Shown here one piece after another: positions 24,112-32,312 of a stretch of 33,488 nucleotides of DNA; the stretch's first letter is position 1; each line of letters begins with the position of its first letter. The stretch covers positions 1 through 33,488 of the forward strand of contig JAHHQX010000018.1 in assembly GCA_020026155.1 (NCBI GenBank), read 5' to 3'. The DNA comes from Actinobacillus sp. GTDB taxonomy: Bacteria > Pseudomonadota > Gammaproteobacteria > Enterobacterales > Pasteurellaceae. The position numbers and the translations under genes are program-made. Below the pieces are notes generated by a model. That model ran no database searches. It was not told the origin of the DNA and was given only the letters and a program-made list of their open reading frames with translations.

Positions 24112-25244
24112 TATTGGTAGAATATTATTTAGTTGGTGGCGCAGTACGAGATAAATATCTTGGATTAAAAGTAAAAGACAAGGACTGGCTCGTTGTTGGC
24201 GCGACACCAGCCATTTTATTGGCGAAAGGATTCCAGCAAGTCGGGAAGGATTTCCCGGTATTTCTACATCCCAAAACAAAAGAAGAATATGCGCTTGCAC
24301 GCACTGAAAAAAAAGCAGGCGTGGGCTACACAGGCTTTATTTGTGATTTTTCTCCACACATTTCTTTGAAAGACGATCTACTCCGTCGCGATCTTACCAT
24401 TAATGCTTTAGCGGAAGATGAAAATGGCGTTCTTTATGATTTTTATGGTGGGAAGGCTGATCTGGATAAACGCGTCTTACGTCATGTTTCGCCAGCATTT
24501 TGTGAAGATCCATTACGGATTTTACGCGTTGCTCGTTTTGCGGCTCGGTTCGCGTCGTTAGATTTCACTATCGCGCCAGAAACGTTATCTTTAATGAAAG
24601 AGATGACTAAAGCGGGCGAACTGACAACCTTAACCGCTGAACGAGTGTGGCAGGAAACGCTAAAAGCATTAGATACCGATTCTGCACTCACTTATTTTAC
24701 CGTCCTTGAGCAGATAGAGGCACTTCCTGTACTTTATCCAGAACTTGCGATCTATCTACAAGAACATCCTGATTTTTTAGTTCAGTGTCAGGAAGAACTA
24801 AATACGAAACCAATGCGTATAGAAGATCGGGAATTATTTCATTTTGCATTGATTTTTAGTGTGCTTTCAGATGATTCGTTGCAAGCCTTATGCCGGCATT
24901 TAAAAGTACCTAATCATTTTAAACATTTTACTTTGATGTATCATCGTTTTCATCGGCTTTTTACAGAACGTCACGCATTGAATGATAAAGATATAATGAC
25001 ATGTTTCAACCAAATTGATGTTTGGCGAAAACCAACGTTTTTTGAAAAATTGAAGGAATTCCATGAATGGAAGTGTCAGCAAAAATCGACGATGGATACA
25101 TTATGGCAAGCCTATCAAATGGCAAAACAAATTGATGTACAACAGATTATTCAAGCGGGTTTCCAAAAAGCAGAAATTCGGTATGAATTAGAACGTCAGC
25201 GTCGGGAACAAATTGCAAAAATTTTATCGAAAAATGTGGCGTGA
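24102..25244 (+). CDS. cca: CCA-adding tRNA nucleotidyltransferase, without HD phosphohydrolase domain
   Basis: A 380-residue class II nucleotidyltransferase that builds or repairs the 3' CCA of tRNAs. Visible: YLVGGAVRDKYLG (NTP-binding GG-x-VRD), the metal-binding DxD in KDKDW, the flexible loop region ARTEKK, LLRRDLTINALA, DFYGG, EDPLRILRVARFAARF and LTAERVWQE. ATG 24102 overlaps the upstream gene by 10 bases; TTG 24114 is an alternative giving the family start MVEYYLVGG. In E. coli the region after the LFPE segment holds an HD phosphohydrolase domain. Here it is reduced to a short segment with no HD motif, then the conserved C-terminal part (LKVPNHF, IDVWRKP, IQAGFQKAEIR-YEL) resumes. The nucleotidyltransferase should be functional. 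Confidence 0.93.
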   Translation: MGLILVEYYLVGGAVRDKYLGLKVKDKDWLVVGATPAILLAKGFQQVGKDFPVFLHPKTKEEYALARTEKKAGVGYTGFICDFSPHISLKDDLLRRDLTINALAEDENGVLYDFYGGKADLDKRVLRHVSPAFCEDPLRILRVARFAARFASLDFTIAPETLSLMKEMTKAGELTTLTAERVWQETLKALDTDSALTYFTVLEQIEALPVLYPELAIYLQEHPDFLVQCQEELNTKPMRIEDRELFHFALIFSVLSDDSLQALCRHLKVPNHFKHFTLMYHRFHRLFTERHALNDKDIMTCFNQIDVWRKPTFFEKLKEFHEWKCQQKSTMDTLWQAYQMAKQIDVQQIIQAGFQKAEIRYELERQRREQIAKILSKNVA

Positions 25245-25262
25245 TTATTTGAAGGACAAGTT

Positions 25263-25910
25263 ATGAATAAATTATCACGAACTCTCGTGAAACTAGGTGG
25301 GGCAGTGAGCGTGAGTTTATTGCTCAGTAGTTGTAGTATGAATTTTACGGCGCCAGTAGATAATGGTATTGATCTTTCCCACCATGATAGTGCTTGGCAA
25401 AGCCACTTACGTCAAATTCAGAAAATTGGGGCTTATCAAGCGAATGGACAAATTGGCATCTTAACGCCTAAGGATCGTTATTCAAGTGCTTTTCAATGGC
25501 ATTACAAAAATCCATTGGATTCGCAATTACATTTATCCGCATTTTTAAATATGGCATCGGTTGATGTCATGATGACAAAAGAGGGACTCGTGATTGTCGA
25601 TGATCAAGGCGTTAAGCATACCCACCAAGAAGCGGAAAATTTGCTTTATCGCTTGATGGGCGTGCCAATTTCACTTGCACAACTCGCGCAATGGTTGAAA
25701 GGAGTGCCACCACAACATATGGCGTATAAAGTCGGTGAAAATCATCTTTTAAAACAATTTACGTATCCGACATTGAATGGTGCATGGAAAGTAGATTATT
25801 TGACGTATCATCAAGATCTCGCTATCCCGATGCCAGAAGATATTTTATTAACTAATGGAACCACTCGCTTGAAAATTCGTATTAAACAATGGCAATGGGA
25901 TAACAAATAA
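25263..25910 (+). CDS. lolB: Outer-membrane lipoprotein receptor LolB
   Basis: A 215-residue lipoprotein. The signal peptide ends in lipobox LLSSC with predicted lipidated Cys24. The mature part shows the LolB pattern: WQSHLRQIQKIGAYQANGQIGILTPKDRYSSAFQWHYKN, the exposed hydrophobic loop after NLLYRLMGVPISLAQLAQWLKGVP, and the C-terminal TRLKIRIKQWQWDN. LolB takes lipoproteins from LolA and inserts them in the outer membrane. Its gene precedes ispE by 2 bases. Adjacency to ispE and prs is the conserved gammaproteobacterial order. LolA is encoded elsewhere in this window. Confidence 0.95.
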   Translation: MNKLSRTLVKLGGAVSVSLLLSSCSMNFTAPVDNGIDLSHHDSAWQSHLRQIQKIGAYQANGQIGILTPKDRYSSAFQWHYKNPLDSQLHLSAFLNMASVDVMMTKEGLVIVDDQGVKHTHQEAENLLYRLMGVPISLAQLAQWLKGVPPQHMAYKVGENHLLKQFTYPTLNGAWKVDYLTYHQDLAIPMPEDILLTNGTTRLKIRIKQWQWDNK

Positions 25911-25912
25911 AA

Positions 25913-26782
25913 ATGATGAAAACACCAATTACTTTTCCATGTCCTGCAAAATTGAATTTATTTTTATACATTAATGGTCGTCGTGAAGATGGTTACCATG
26001 AATTACAAACCTTATTTCAATTCGTTGATTTTGGAGATGATTTAACGATCTCTTTACGAGAAGACAATAAAATTATTGTCACACCGGAATTAGATGATGT
26101 ACCAATGGAGCGCAACCTGATTTATCGTGCAGCAAAATTATTGCAGGATAAAACGGGATGTACGCAAGGTGCAAATCTTGCATTAGTAAAACGCTTACCA
26201 ATGGGCGGTGGTGTTGGGGGTGGTTCATCGGATGCTGCAACCGCGCTTGTTGCCCTTAATCTACTTTGGAAAACGAATTTATCATTGGATAAATTAGCAC
26301 AGCTTGGTTTACAACTTGGTGCTGATGTCCCTGTCTTCGTTTATGGCAAAGCAGCTTTCGCGGAAGGGGTAGGGGAAAAGTTCCAATTTTGTGAACCAGC
26401 TGAAAAATGGTACGTGGTTTTAAAACCTAATATATCTGTTTGTACAGCGACGGTATTTAATAATCCATTCTTAACCAGAAATACTCCTAAAAGAGGTATG
26501 GAAATTTGTTTAAATTCTCCCCATTACAATGATTGTGAAAAAGTTGTAAAAAACCACTATCCAGAGGTTGAAGAAACGCTTATGTGGTTGCTACAATATG
26601 CACCAGCTAGATTAACTGGAACAGGAGCTTGCGTGTTTGCTGAGTTTGATGACGAACAATCCGCACAGTCCGTTTTCACTAAAAAACCACAAGCTGTATC
26701 GGGTTTTGTTGCAAGGGGAAGGAATATTTCACCCCTACACGAGTTCGTTGATCAGCTAAAAAAACAACGCAATTTATTGTAA
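25913..26782 (+). CDS. ispE: 4-diphosphocytidyl-2-C-methyl-D-erythritol kinase IspE
   Basis: A 289-residue GHMP-family kinase of the MEP isoprenoid pathway; it phosphorylates CDP-ME on the 2-hydroxyl. Landmarks: PCPAKLNLFLYINGRREDGYHELQTLFQFVDFGD at the N-terminus (substrate Lys and the catalytic region), ATP-binding loop LPMGGGVGGGSSDAATAL (about residues 94-111), LGADVPVFVYGKAAFAEGVGE with the catalytic Asp, and GTGACVFAEFD near the C-terminus. Two ATG codons occur in tandem at 25913 and 25916; either may be used. It is tightly linked to lolB and followed by prs after 36 bases. Confidence 0.97.
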   Translation: MMKTPITFPCPAKLNLFLYINGRREDGYHELQTLFQFVDFGDDLTISLREDNKIIVTPELDDVPMERNLIYRAAKLLQDKTGCTQGANLALVKRLPMGGGVGGGSSDAATALVALNLLWKTNLSLDKLAQLGLQLGADVPVFVYGKAAFAEGVGEKFQFCEPAEKWYVVLKPNISVCTATVFNNPFLTRNTPKRGMEICLNSPHYNDCEKVVKNHYPEVEETLMWLLQYAPARLTGTGACVFAEFDDEQSAQSVFTKKPQAVSGFVARGRNISPLHEFVDQLKKQRNLL

Positions 26783-26818
26783 TTTTTCATTTAGAACTCT
26801 CGAGGTTAAAAATAAACG

Positions 26819-27769
26819 ATGCCAGACATTAAAATTTTCGCGGGTAATGCTACACCAGAGCTTGCTCAACAAATCGCCAAACGACTTTATCTTTCTCTTA
26901 GTGATGCGACAGTAGGTCGTTTCAGCGATGGAGAAGTTCAGGTGCAAATTAATGAAAATGTCCGTGGTTGTGATGTCTTTATTATTCAATCTACTTGTGC
27001 ACCGACAAATGACAATTTGATGGAACTAATTGTTATGATTGATGCACTTCGTCGTGCTTCCGCTGGGCGTATCACTGCTGTAATTCCATATTTTGGATAT
27101 GCACGTCAAGATCGTCGCGTACGTAGCGCACGTGTGCCAATTACTGCGAAAGTAGTGGCAGATTTCTTATCAAACGTGGGTGTAGATCGTGTTTTAACTT
27201 GTGATTTACATGCTGAACAAATCCAAGGTTTCTTCGATGTTCCTGTAGATAACGTATTTGGTTCACCAGTACTTATTCACGATATTTTGAAAAAAACCGA
27301 TTTAGAAAATCCAATCGTTGTTTCTCCAGATATCGGTGGTGTGGTACGTGCACGTGCTGTAGCTAAATTACTTAATGACACTGATATGGCGATCATTGAT
27401 AAACGTCGTCCAAAAGCAAATGTGGCACAAGTAATGCATATTATTGGTGATGTAAAAGATCGTGATTGTATCCTTGTCGATGATATGATCGATACTGGGG
27501 GCACATTGTGCAAAGCAGCAGAAGCATTAAAAGAACGTGGTGCAAAACGTGTATTTGCTTACGCAACTCACGCTGTATTCTCAGGCTCTGCAGTTGAAAA
27601 CCTTGCAAGCGATGCATTGGATGAAATCGTGGTAACTGATACCATTCCACTTCGTCCAGAAATTAAAGCATTAGGTAAAGTGCGTGTGTTAACACTTTCA
27701 GCGATGCTTGCAGAAGCAATTCGTCGTATCAGCAATGAAGAATCTATTTCTGCAATGTTTAAAGAATAA
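26819..27769 (+). CDS. prs: Ribose-phosphate pyrophosphokinase (PRPP synthetase)
   Basis: A 316-residue cytosolic enzyme that converts ribose-5-phosphate and ATP to PRPP, the precursor of nucleotides, His, Trp and NAD. Visible signatures are FSDGEVQVQINENVRGCDVFIIQST, the ATP-site YFGYARQDRR, the family signature DLHAEQIQGFFDVPVDN, the flexible loop KRRPKAN and the PRPP-binding loop CILVDDMIDTGGTL. Length is typical. GAGG lies about 14 bases before the ATG. It is the last gene of the lolB-ispE-prs run and ends at a strong terminator. An attached promoter between ispE and prs is not obvious. Confidence 0.98.
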   Translation: MPDIKIFAGNATPELAQQIAKRLYLSLSDATVGRFSDGEVQVQINENVRGCDVFIIQSTCAPTNDNLMELIVMIDALRRASAGRITAVIPYFGYARQDRRVRSARVPITAKVVADFLSNVGVDRVLTCDLHAEQIQGFFDVPVDNVFGSPVLIHDILKKTDLENPIVVSPDIGGVVRARAVAKLLNDTDMAIIDKRRPKANVAQVMHIIGDVKDRDCILVDDMIDTGGTLCKAAEALKERGAKRVFAYATHAVFSGSAVENLASDALDEIVVTDTIPLRPEIKALGKVRVLTLSAMLAEAIRRISNEESISAMFKE

Positions 27770-27786
27770 TCTTTAGATATTCCATA

Positions 27787-27816
27787 AAAAAACCCAAGCC
27801 AATGCTTGGGTTTTTT
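27787..27816. terminator. Bidirectional terminator between prs and yqhA
   Basis: AAAAAACCCAAGC (27787-27799), loop CAAT, GCTTGGGTTTTTT (27804-27816): a perfect 13-bp stem, T tracts both ways, between convergent genes. Confidence 0.92.
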
Positions 27817-27833
27817 ATTGTCTTTCGACTATT

Positions 27834-28367
27834 TTATTTACGTTTTTTCTCGAAAGCAATTTTATCTACTAACGCTAATAAAACTGCAGAAACAACAAAC
27901 ACTAAATGGATCAGCGTTTGCCAGAATAAAGGATTTTGCAGTAAGGTTGCATGCGGTGGCAAATTAGCAAGAGTGGTGTCGATTACCATATATTTTTTTA
28001 GTAGAAAAATTGCTGAAATAGCTACGATAGATGCGGATACTTTTAATTTAAGTGTTCCGGAATCTAAATGTGATAGCCATTTGATATGTGATGTATCGCC
28101 CGCTTTATCGATTTTGGAAACAAAGTTTTCATAACCTGAAAACATGACCATCACGATTAGGCCACCGATTAATAACATATCGATCATTGTCAAACAAAGA
28201 AGAATAAAGTTTGTTTCTGAAATTACGGTGATATGAGAAATCATCACCCATAATTCATGAAGAAAAACATAAGCTAATCCGAGTAGGACAAGGGACATTG
28301 CTAAATAGAGCGGCGCTAATATCCAGCGCGCCGCAAAAAGCATATTTTCAATGAATTTTTCAATCAT
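27834..28367 (-). CDS. yqhA: UPF0114 family membrane protein YqhA
   Basis: A 177-residue inner-membrane protein with four predicted helices: around residues 12-35 (ARWILAPLYLAMSLVLLGLAYVF), 55-80 (LLCLTMIDMLLIGGLIVMVMFSGYE), 105-128 and 138-160. The start MIEKFIENMLFAARWILAPLYL and the GGLIVMVMFSGYENFVS segment are typical of YqhA/TIGR00645. AAGGAT lies before the ATG. It follows dsbD on the same strand after 49 bases, possibly co-transcribed. No function is established for the family. Confidence 0.93.
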   Translation of the reverse strand: MIEKFIENMLFAARWILAPLYLAMSLVLLGLAYVFLHELWVMISHITVISETNFILLCLTMIDMLLIGGLIVMVMFSGYENFVSKIDKAGDTSHIKWLSHLDSGTLKLKVSASIVAISAIFLLKKYMVIDTTLANLPPHATLLQNPLFWQTLIHLVFVVSAVLLALVDKIAFEKKRK

Positions 28368-28416
28368 AATTAATCCTTTTTATTTTTATTACCGATAATG
28401 AAAGCGAAAAATTATG

Positions 28417-30138
28417 TTATTCAGTTTTTTCGGCTTCATCTAATAATGTCATAAAATCCTTTGCATTCACAAAACCGGATAAGCGCAGATTTTTTATTTC
28501 TTGGGCATTATGATCAAAGAATAGCACAGCCGGTAATCCAAGAATATGAAAATATTCTAAAATTGCTTTATTTTCTTGAGTATTCTTAGTCAGATCTACT
28601 TTGATTAATAATAATTGTTTTAAACGATTTTGAACTTGTGGGTTTGAAAACGTTTTTTCATCAAGTTCTTTACAAGCCACACACCAGTCTGCATAAAAAT
28701 CGATCATGGCTAATTTGTGTGGATTGTTCTTCAATAACTCAGTTACCTCATTTAATGATTGAACTTTTACCCAATTTAACTCAGATGTTTTAGTGGACTC
28801 CGTCACCATAATTTTAGGCGAAGTAAGCGCTTGCCAAATCCATGTTTCAATTGGATTTAGGCAGAATACGGCAATCAGCATCATGCTGAATTGTAGTATA
28901 CGATGTTTCATTTGTGTGTAAAGATAGAAGAAAAACGCAGCGCCTAGCAGTGACCACAGACGTAATGTCCATACGTCATCAAGTAGTCGAGAAAGGAGGA
29001 TAATTGGTAGGGCTAACATGACAAAACCAAAGCTAACTTTGACAATATTTAACCACGCCCCTGATTTCGGTAAAATTTTGTTACCAAATAAAGTAATGAG
29101 AATGAGAGGGCAACCCATGCCAAGTGCAAGAAGATAAAGAGTGAGTGCGCCAATCCCTAAATTGCCACTTTGCGCAACATAAAGCAATGCACCAGAAAGT
29201 GGCGCTGAGGTACAAGGAGAGGCGACAAGCCCTGCAATCATCCCCATCACGAATACCCCACCAAATGCACCACCATGTTGTTTTTGGCTAATTTGCATTA
29301 ATTTATTCTGCCAACTTGATGGAAGCTGGATGGTAAATAAGCCAAACATAGAAAGGGCGAGTAAGACAAAGATGACGGAGAGGGTGATTAATACCGCAGG
29401 ACTTTGTAAAGCAATTTGGAAAGGTAAGCCAACCGCTGCTACGATCAAACCCAAAATTGTATAAGTTAACGCCATACCTTGCACATACGTAAAACTTAAA
29501 GCGAAAGCGCGCCATGTACTAGGGCGTTGTTGGGTACCAATGACTAACGCCGATAAGAGCGGTAGCATTGGTAAAACGCATGGGGTAAATGCTAACCCTA
29601 ATCCTAAAACAAAGAACCATAAAACGGCGTATTTACTTTCAAATAAATCATGAGCCAGTGCATTTGCAGAACTTAAACTCGGCTCTTGGGCTGTCGAAGT
29701 ATTCGTAGCGGTATCGGTTGCACTCAGTGTAAACGTTTTTGTTTCAGGTGGATAGCAAAGACCCGTAGTACATCCTTGGTAAGTAACGGCTAACGTGGAC
29801 TCCTCAGGTAGGCGCTGAGGGGGAAGGGTAATATTTAAATTGTTTTCAAAAATTTTAGTATTACCGAGATATTCATCATGGTGCGCAATTCCTTCTGGAA
29901 TATCTACATTTGAAAGTGTCTTATCATTCACTTGAACTTTAATACTATGACGATAAAGCCAATAGCCTGGAGCAATTTTCCATTGTAAGGTAATTTTTTG
30001 CCCATCTTGAGTAAAAGAGGGCTGGAATGCTTCATTTACAGGTAAAAAGTTAGATTTTTCACTAAAAAAACCAGCGTGACTTGTGATAGAAAATGCGAGG
30101 AGAAAGAGGCTTAACAGCAAATAACTAATACGTTTCAT
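28417..30138 (-). CDS. dsbD: Thiol:disulfide interchange protein DsbD
   Basis: A 573-residue inner-membrane protein that passes electrons from cytosolic thioredoxin to periplasmic DsbC, DsbG and CcmG. Parts in order: signal peptide (to about residue 22), periplasmic alpha domain with the Cys pair in YQGCTTGLCYPPE, an eight-helix central beta domain with Cys in FTPCVLPMLPLLSALV and ASPCTSAPLSG, and a C-terminal thioredoxin-like gamma domain with active site WCVACK (Cys486, Cys489). All six catalytic cysteines are present. AGGAAC precedes the ATG. The region upstream (30139-30300) holds a dispersed repeat copy and the 3' side of nth; no clear promoter is identified. Confidence 0.97.
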   Translation of the reverse strand: MKRISYLLLSLFLLAFSITSHAGFFSEKSNFLPVNEAFQPSFTQDGQKITLQWKIAPGYWLYRHSIKVQVNDKTLSNVDIPEGIAHHDEYLGNTKIFENNLNITLPPQRLPEESTLAVTYQGCTTGLCYPPETKTFTLSATDTATNTSTAQEPSLSSANALAHDLFESKYAVLWFFVLGLGLAFTPCVLPMLPLLSALVIGTQQRPSTWRAFALSFTYVQGMALTYTILGLIVAAVGLPFQIALQSPAVLITLSVIFVLLALSMFGLFTIQLPSSWQNKLMQISQKQHGGAFGGVFVMGMIAGLVASPCTSAPLSGALLYVAQSGNLGIGALTLYLLALGMGCPLILITLFGNKILPKSGAWLNIVKVSFGFVMLALPIILLSRLLDDVWTLRLWSLLGAAFFFYLYTQMKHRILQFSMMLIAVFCLNPIETWIWQALTSPKIMVTESTKTSELNWVKVQSLNEVTELLKNNPHKLAMIDFYADWCVACKELDEKTFSNPQVQNRLKQLLLIKVDLTKNTQENKAILEYFHILGLPAVLFFDHNAQEIKNLRLSGFVNAKDFMTLLDEAEKTE

Positions 30139-30252
30139 AGCGTTTTAAAGTTCCTAATAGACCCAAAAAGTTTTACAAAATTATCAGAAAATGCAAAAGT
30201 TGCAACTGATAATCGTTCATATTTATTTTATTTTGATGAAAATAATGAATGC

Positions 30253-30292
30253 ACGCCCCAAAATTCATAAAGTTTTGCGAAAATTGGGGCGT
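30253..30292 (+). repeat. Dispersed 40-bp palindromic repeat, copy C
   Basis: ACGCCCC (30253-30259) and GGGGCGT (30286-30292) enclose an AT-rich core including TTCATAAAGTTTTGCGAAAA. Same length and orientation as copy A, with several differences in the core. The perfect terminal arm pairing is 9 bp (ACGCCCCAA with TTGGGGCGT). It lies just after nth (minus strand), in the gap before dsbD. Confidence 0.78.
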
Positions 30293-30300
30293 ATTAAAAA

Positions 30301-30936
30301 TTAATCAATATTTTTGTCTTTGTATTCACAAAGATCAGAGATCGGGCAGGAACCACAGCGCGGTTTACGCGCGATACACGTATAGCGACCGTGCAGAATG
30401 AGGAGGTGGTGTACATCGATTTTAAACTCATCTGGAACGACTTTGTTGAGTTTTTTCTCTACTTCTAATACGTTTTTCCCCTCGGCAAATTTTGTGCGAT
30501 TACAAACGCGGAAAATATGCGTATCTACGGCAATGGTTGGATGACCAAATGCGGTATTAAGAACAACATTTGCCGTTTTACGTCCTACCCCAGGGAGGGC
30601 TTCAAGAGCTACACGATCTTCAGGAACTTCACCGTTATGTTTATCTAATAAAATACGGCAAGTTTTTATGATATTTTCTGCCTTGCTATTATATAAACCA
30701 ATCGTTTTGATATATTCTTTTAACCCCTCTACGCCAAGATCATAAATAGCCTGTGGCGTATTAGCGATAGGAAAGAGTTTTGCGGTTGCTTTGTTAACCC
30801 CCTTATCGGTCGCTTGAGCCGATAAAATTACAGCAATAAGTAACTCGAATACAGACGCATATTGGAGCTCAGTTGTGGGCTCAGGAATAGCAGCTTGCAA
30901 ACGCTCTAGAATTTCAATACGTTTATGTTGGTTCAT
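30301..30936 (-). CDS. nth: Endonuclease III (DNA glycosylase/AP lyase)
   Basis: A 211-residue base-excision repair enzyme that removes oxidised pyrimidines. It has the helix-hairpin-helix LPGVGRKTANVVLNTAFG with the catalytic Lys, the catalytic Asp in TIAVDTHIFRV, and a C-terminal 4Fe-4S loop with Cys187, Cys194, Cys197 and Cys203 (C-X6-C-X2-C-X5-C), identical in spacing to E. coli Nth. AAGGAT precedes the ATG. It is the last gene of the rsx operon, 8 bases after rsxE, as in E. coli. Confidence 0.98.
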   Translation of the reverse strand: MNQHKRIEILERLQAAIPEPTTELQYASVFELLIAVILSAQATDKGVNKATAKLFPIANTPQAIYDLGVEGLKEYIKTIGLYNSKAENIIKTCRILLDKHNGEVPEDRVALEALPGVGRKTANVVLNTAFGHPTIAVDTHIFRVCNRTKFAEGKNVLEVEKKLNKVVPDEFKIDVHHLLILHGRYTCIARKPRCGSCPISDLCEYKDKNID

Positions 30937-30944
30937 AAAAATCC

Positions 30945-31661
30945 TTATTTTTGCATCTTGCGGTCAATAATATTTTTAAGTGCCAATAAGAGTGCTAATC
31001 CTAAAAATGCACCTGGTGGCAAAATTGCAAGCAGAAAACTATTATGTAAATGAAGAACATCCATATGTAAACAGGTTGCCCATTGTCCAAATAGGTTTTC
31101 AATTCCCATAAATAGTTTGCCCGTTCCTAGGAGTTCACGTAATGCGCCAAGGAGGAAAAGCGCGAAAGTCATCCCGAGTCCCATAGAAAAACCGTCAAAA
31201 ATAGAATGTAAAATTCCATTTTTGGAAGCAAACGCTTCAGCACGTCCAATAACGATACAGTTTGTAACGATTAATGGAATAAAAATCCCAAGTGCTTGAT
31301 AAAGCGTATAAGTATACGCGTTCATAAATAATTGTACTGCGGTTACAGTAGTCGCAATAATCATTACATAAATTGGAATGCGAATTTCCTGAGGAATATG
31401 ATGGCGGAATACCGAAATAATCCCATTGGTACACATCAATACTACAGTAGTCGCAAGTCCTAAGCCTAAACCATTGGTGATGGAGTTAGAGACAGCTAAC
31501 AATGGACATAGTCCAAGGAGTTGAACCAATGATGTATTATTTTTCCAAACACCTTGAATAAAAATATTGCGCCACATACTGTCGCGTTTTTTATACTCTT
31601 GGCTAACTTTTTTTGCCTCATTGTCTAAGGCTTTATTAGAATCAATAGGAGATTCCTGCAT
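30945..31661 (-). CDS. rsxE: Electron transport complex subunit RsxE/RnfE
   Basis: A 238-residue inner-membrane subunit with about six hydrophobic helices. Typical wording: WRNIFIQGVWKNNTSLVQLLGLCPLLAVSNSITNGLGLG, QEIRIPIYVMIIATTVTAVQLFMNAY, GIFIPLIVTNCIVIGRAEAFASKNG and GALRELLGTG. In the family it carries conserved Cys residues in the paired membrane helices that hold an intramembrane Fe-S cluster with RsxA; Cys at LGLCPLL and TNCIVIGR fit this. AAGGAATAATTC ribosome site overlaps the end of rsxG. The Rnf complex couples ferredoxin/NADH electron transfer to ion gradient; in E. coli it also keeps SoxR reduced. Confidence 0.97.
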   Translation of the reverse strand: MQESPIDSNKALDNEAKKVSQEYKKRDSMWRNIFIQGVWKNNTSLVQLLGLCPLLAVSNSITNGLGLGLATTVVLMCTNGIISVFRHHIPQEIRIPIYVMIIATTVTAVQLFMNAYTYTLYQALGIFIPLIVTNCIVIGRAEAFASKNGILHSIFDGFSMGLGMTFALFLLGALRELLGTGKLFMGIENLFGQWATCLHMDVLHLHNSFLLAILPPGAFLGLALLLALKNIIDRKMQK

Positions 31662-31664
31662 GAA

Positions 31665-32309
31665 TTATTCCTTACTTGTTGCTTGTGCTGCTTTCATATC
31701 CTTTAAGATGGACAAAACAGAAACACTTGATAATTTTACTTGATCTACCACGGCTCGCGGGGTGATTGTTGCCCCTGTAAATTGGTCGAATTCCCCACCG
31801 TCTTTTTTCACAGCCCATTCCTTCATATTTTGAGGATTGTTAGGTTCAATAAATTTATGCGCGAAGGAAAGAATCCAATTAGAGTGTTTTAATTCGATTT
31901 TATCGCCTAATCCTGGTGTTTCGTTTTCTTCTGTCACGCGAACGCCAAGCACTTCACCTGCGGGTGTTAAGCCCACGATTAGATGGATTGGACCTGAGTA
32001 ACCATTAGGGGCAATCGTTTCAAAAACATAGGCAACGGTTTTGTCATTTTCTTTCGCGATACACATTTGTTTGAGATTTTTATCATGTGCAAAGACACCA
32101 TTTGGTTTGCCACAAGTTGCAAGTAAGTCATTGTTATACATATCTGTTGGGACAACTTGTGCGAGCAAATCACGTTTTTGATTCGCAATTTCATCGGCAA
32201 TTTGTGAGCGCGTTAAAAAATAACTCCCCGCAGATAGTGCCGTACAGATAAACGCGACCGCTGAAAGTAAAATGGCATTTTTACGCGTTACTTTAAAAAT
32301 ATTTTTCAT
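31665..32309 (-). CDS. rsxG: Electron transport complex subunit RsxG/RnfG
   Basis: A 214-residue protein with one N-terminal membrane anchor (about residues 12-32) and a periplasmic FMN-binding domain. The flavinylation motif is TGAT at 178-181 (FDQFTGATITPRAVV), with Thr181 as the predicted FMN-linked residue. Other family segments are TVAYVFETIAPNGYSGPIHLIVGL and VRVTEENETPGLGDKIEL. Three bases separate its ATG from the rsxD stop; AAAAGGAATG precedes the ATG. Covalent FMN attachment needs ApbE, which is not in this window. Confidence 0.96.
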   Translation of the reverse strand: MKNIFKVTRKNAILLSAVAFICTALSAGSYFLTRSQIADEIANQKRDLLAQVVPTDMYNNDLLATCGKPNGVFAHDKNLKQMCIAKENDKTVAYVFETIAPNGYSGPIHLIVGLTPAGEVLGVRVTEENETPGLGDKIELKHSNWILSFAHKFIEPNNPQNMKEWAVKKDGGEFDQFTGATITPRAVVDQVKLSSVSVLSILKDMKAAQATSKE

Positions 32310-32312
32310 AAA

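Noticed and set aside
27802..28134. 110-aa open frame opposite yqhA
   Set aside because: It starts inside a terminator and lies antisense to a clear UPF0114 gene.
29053..29080. Stretch in dsbD resembling the dispersed repeat
   Set aside because: It encodes the conserved NKILPKSGAWL segment of DsbD, so the resemblance is better explained by protein conservation; it has no right arm.
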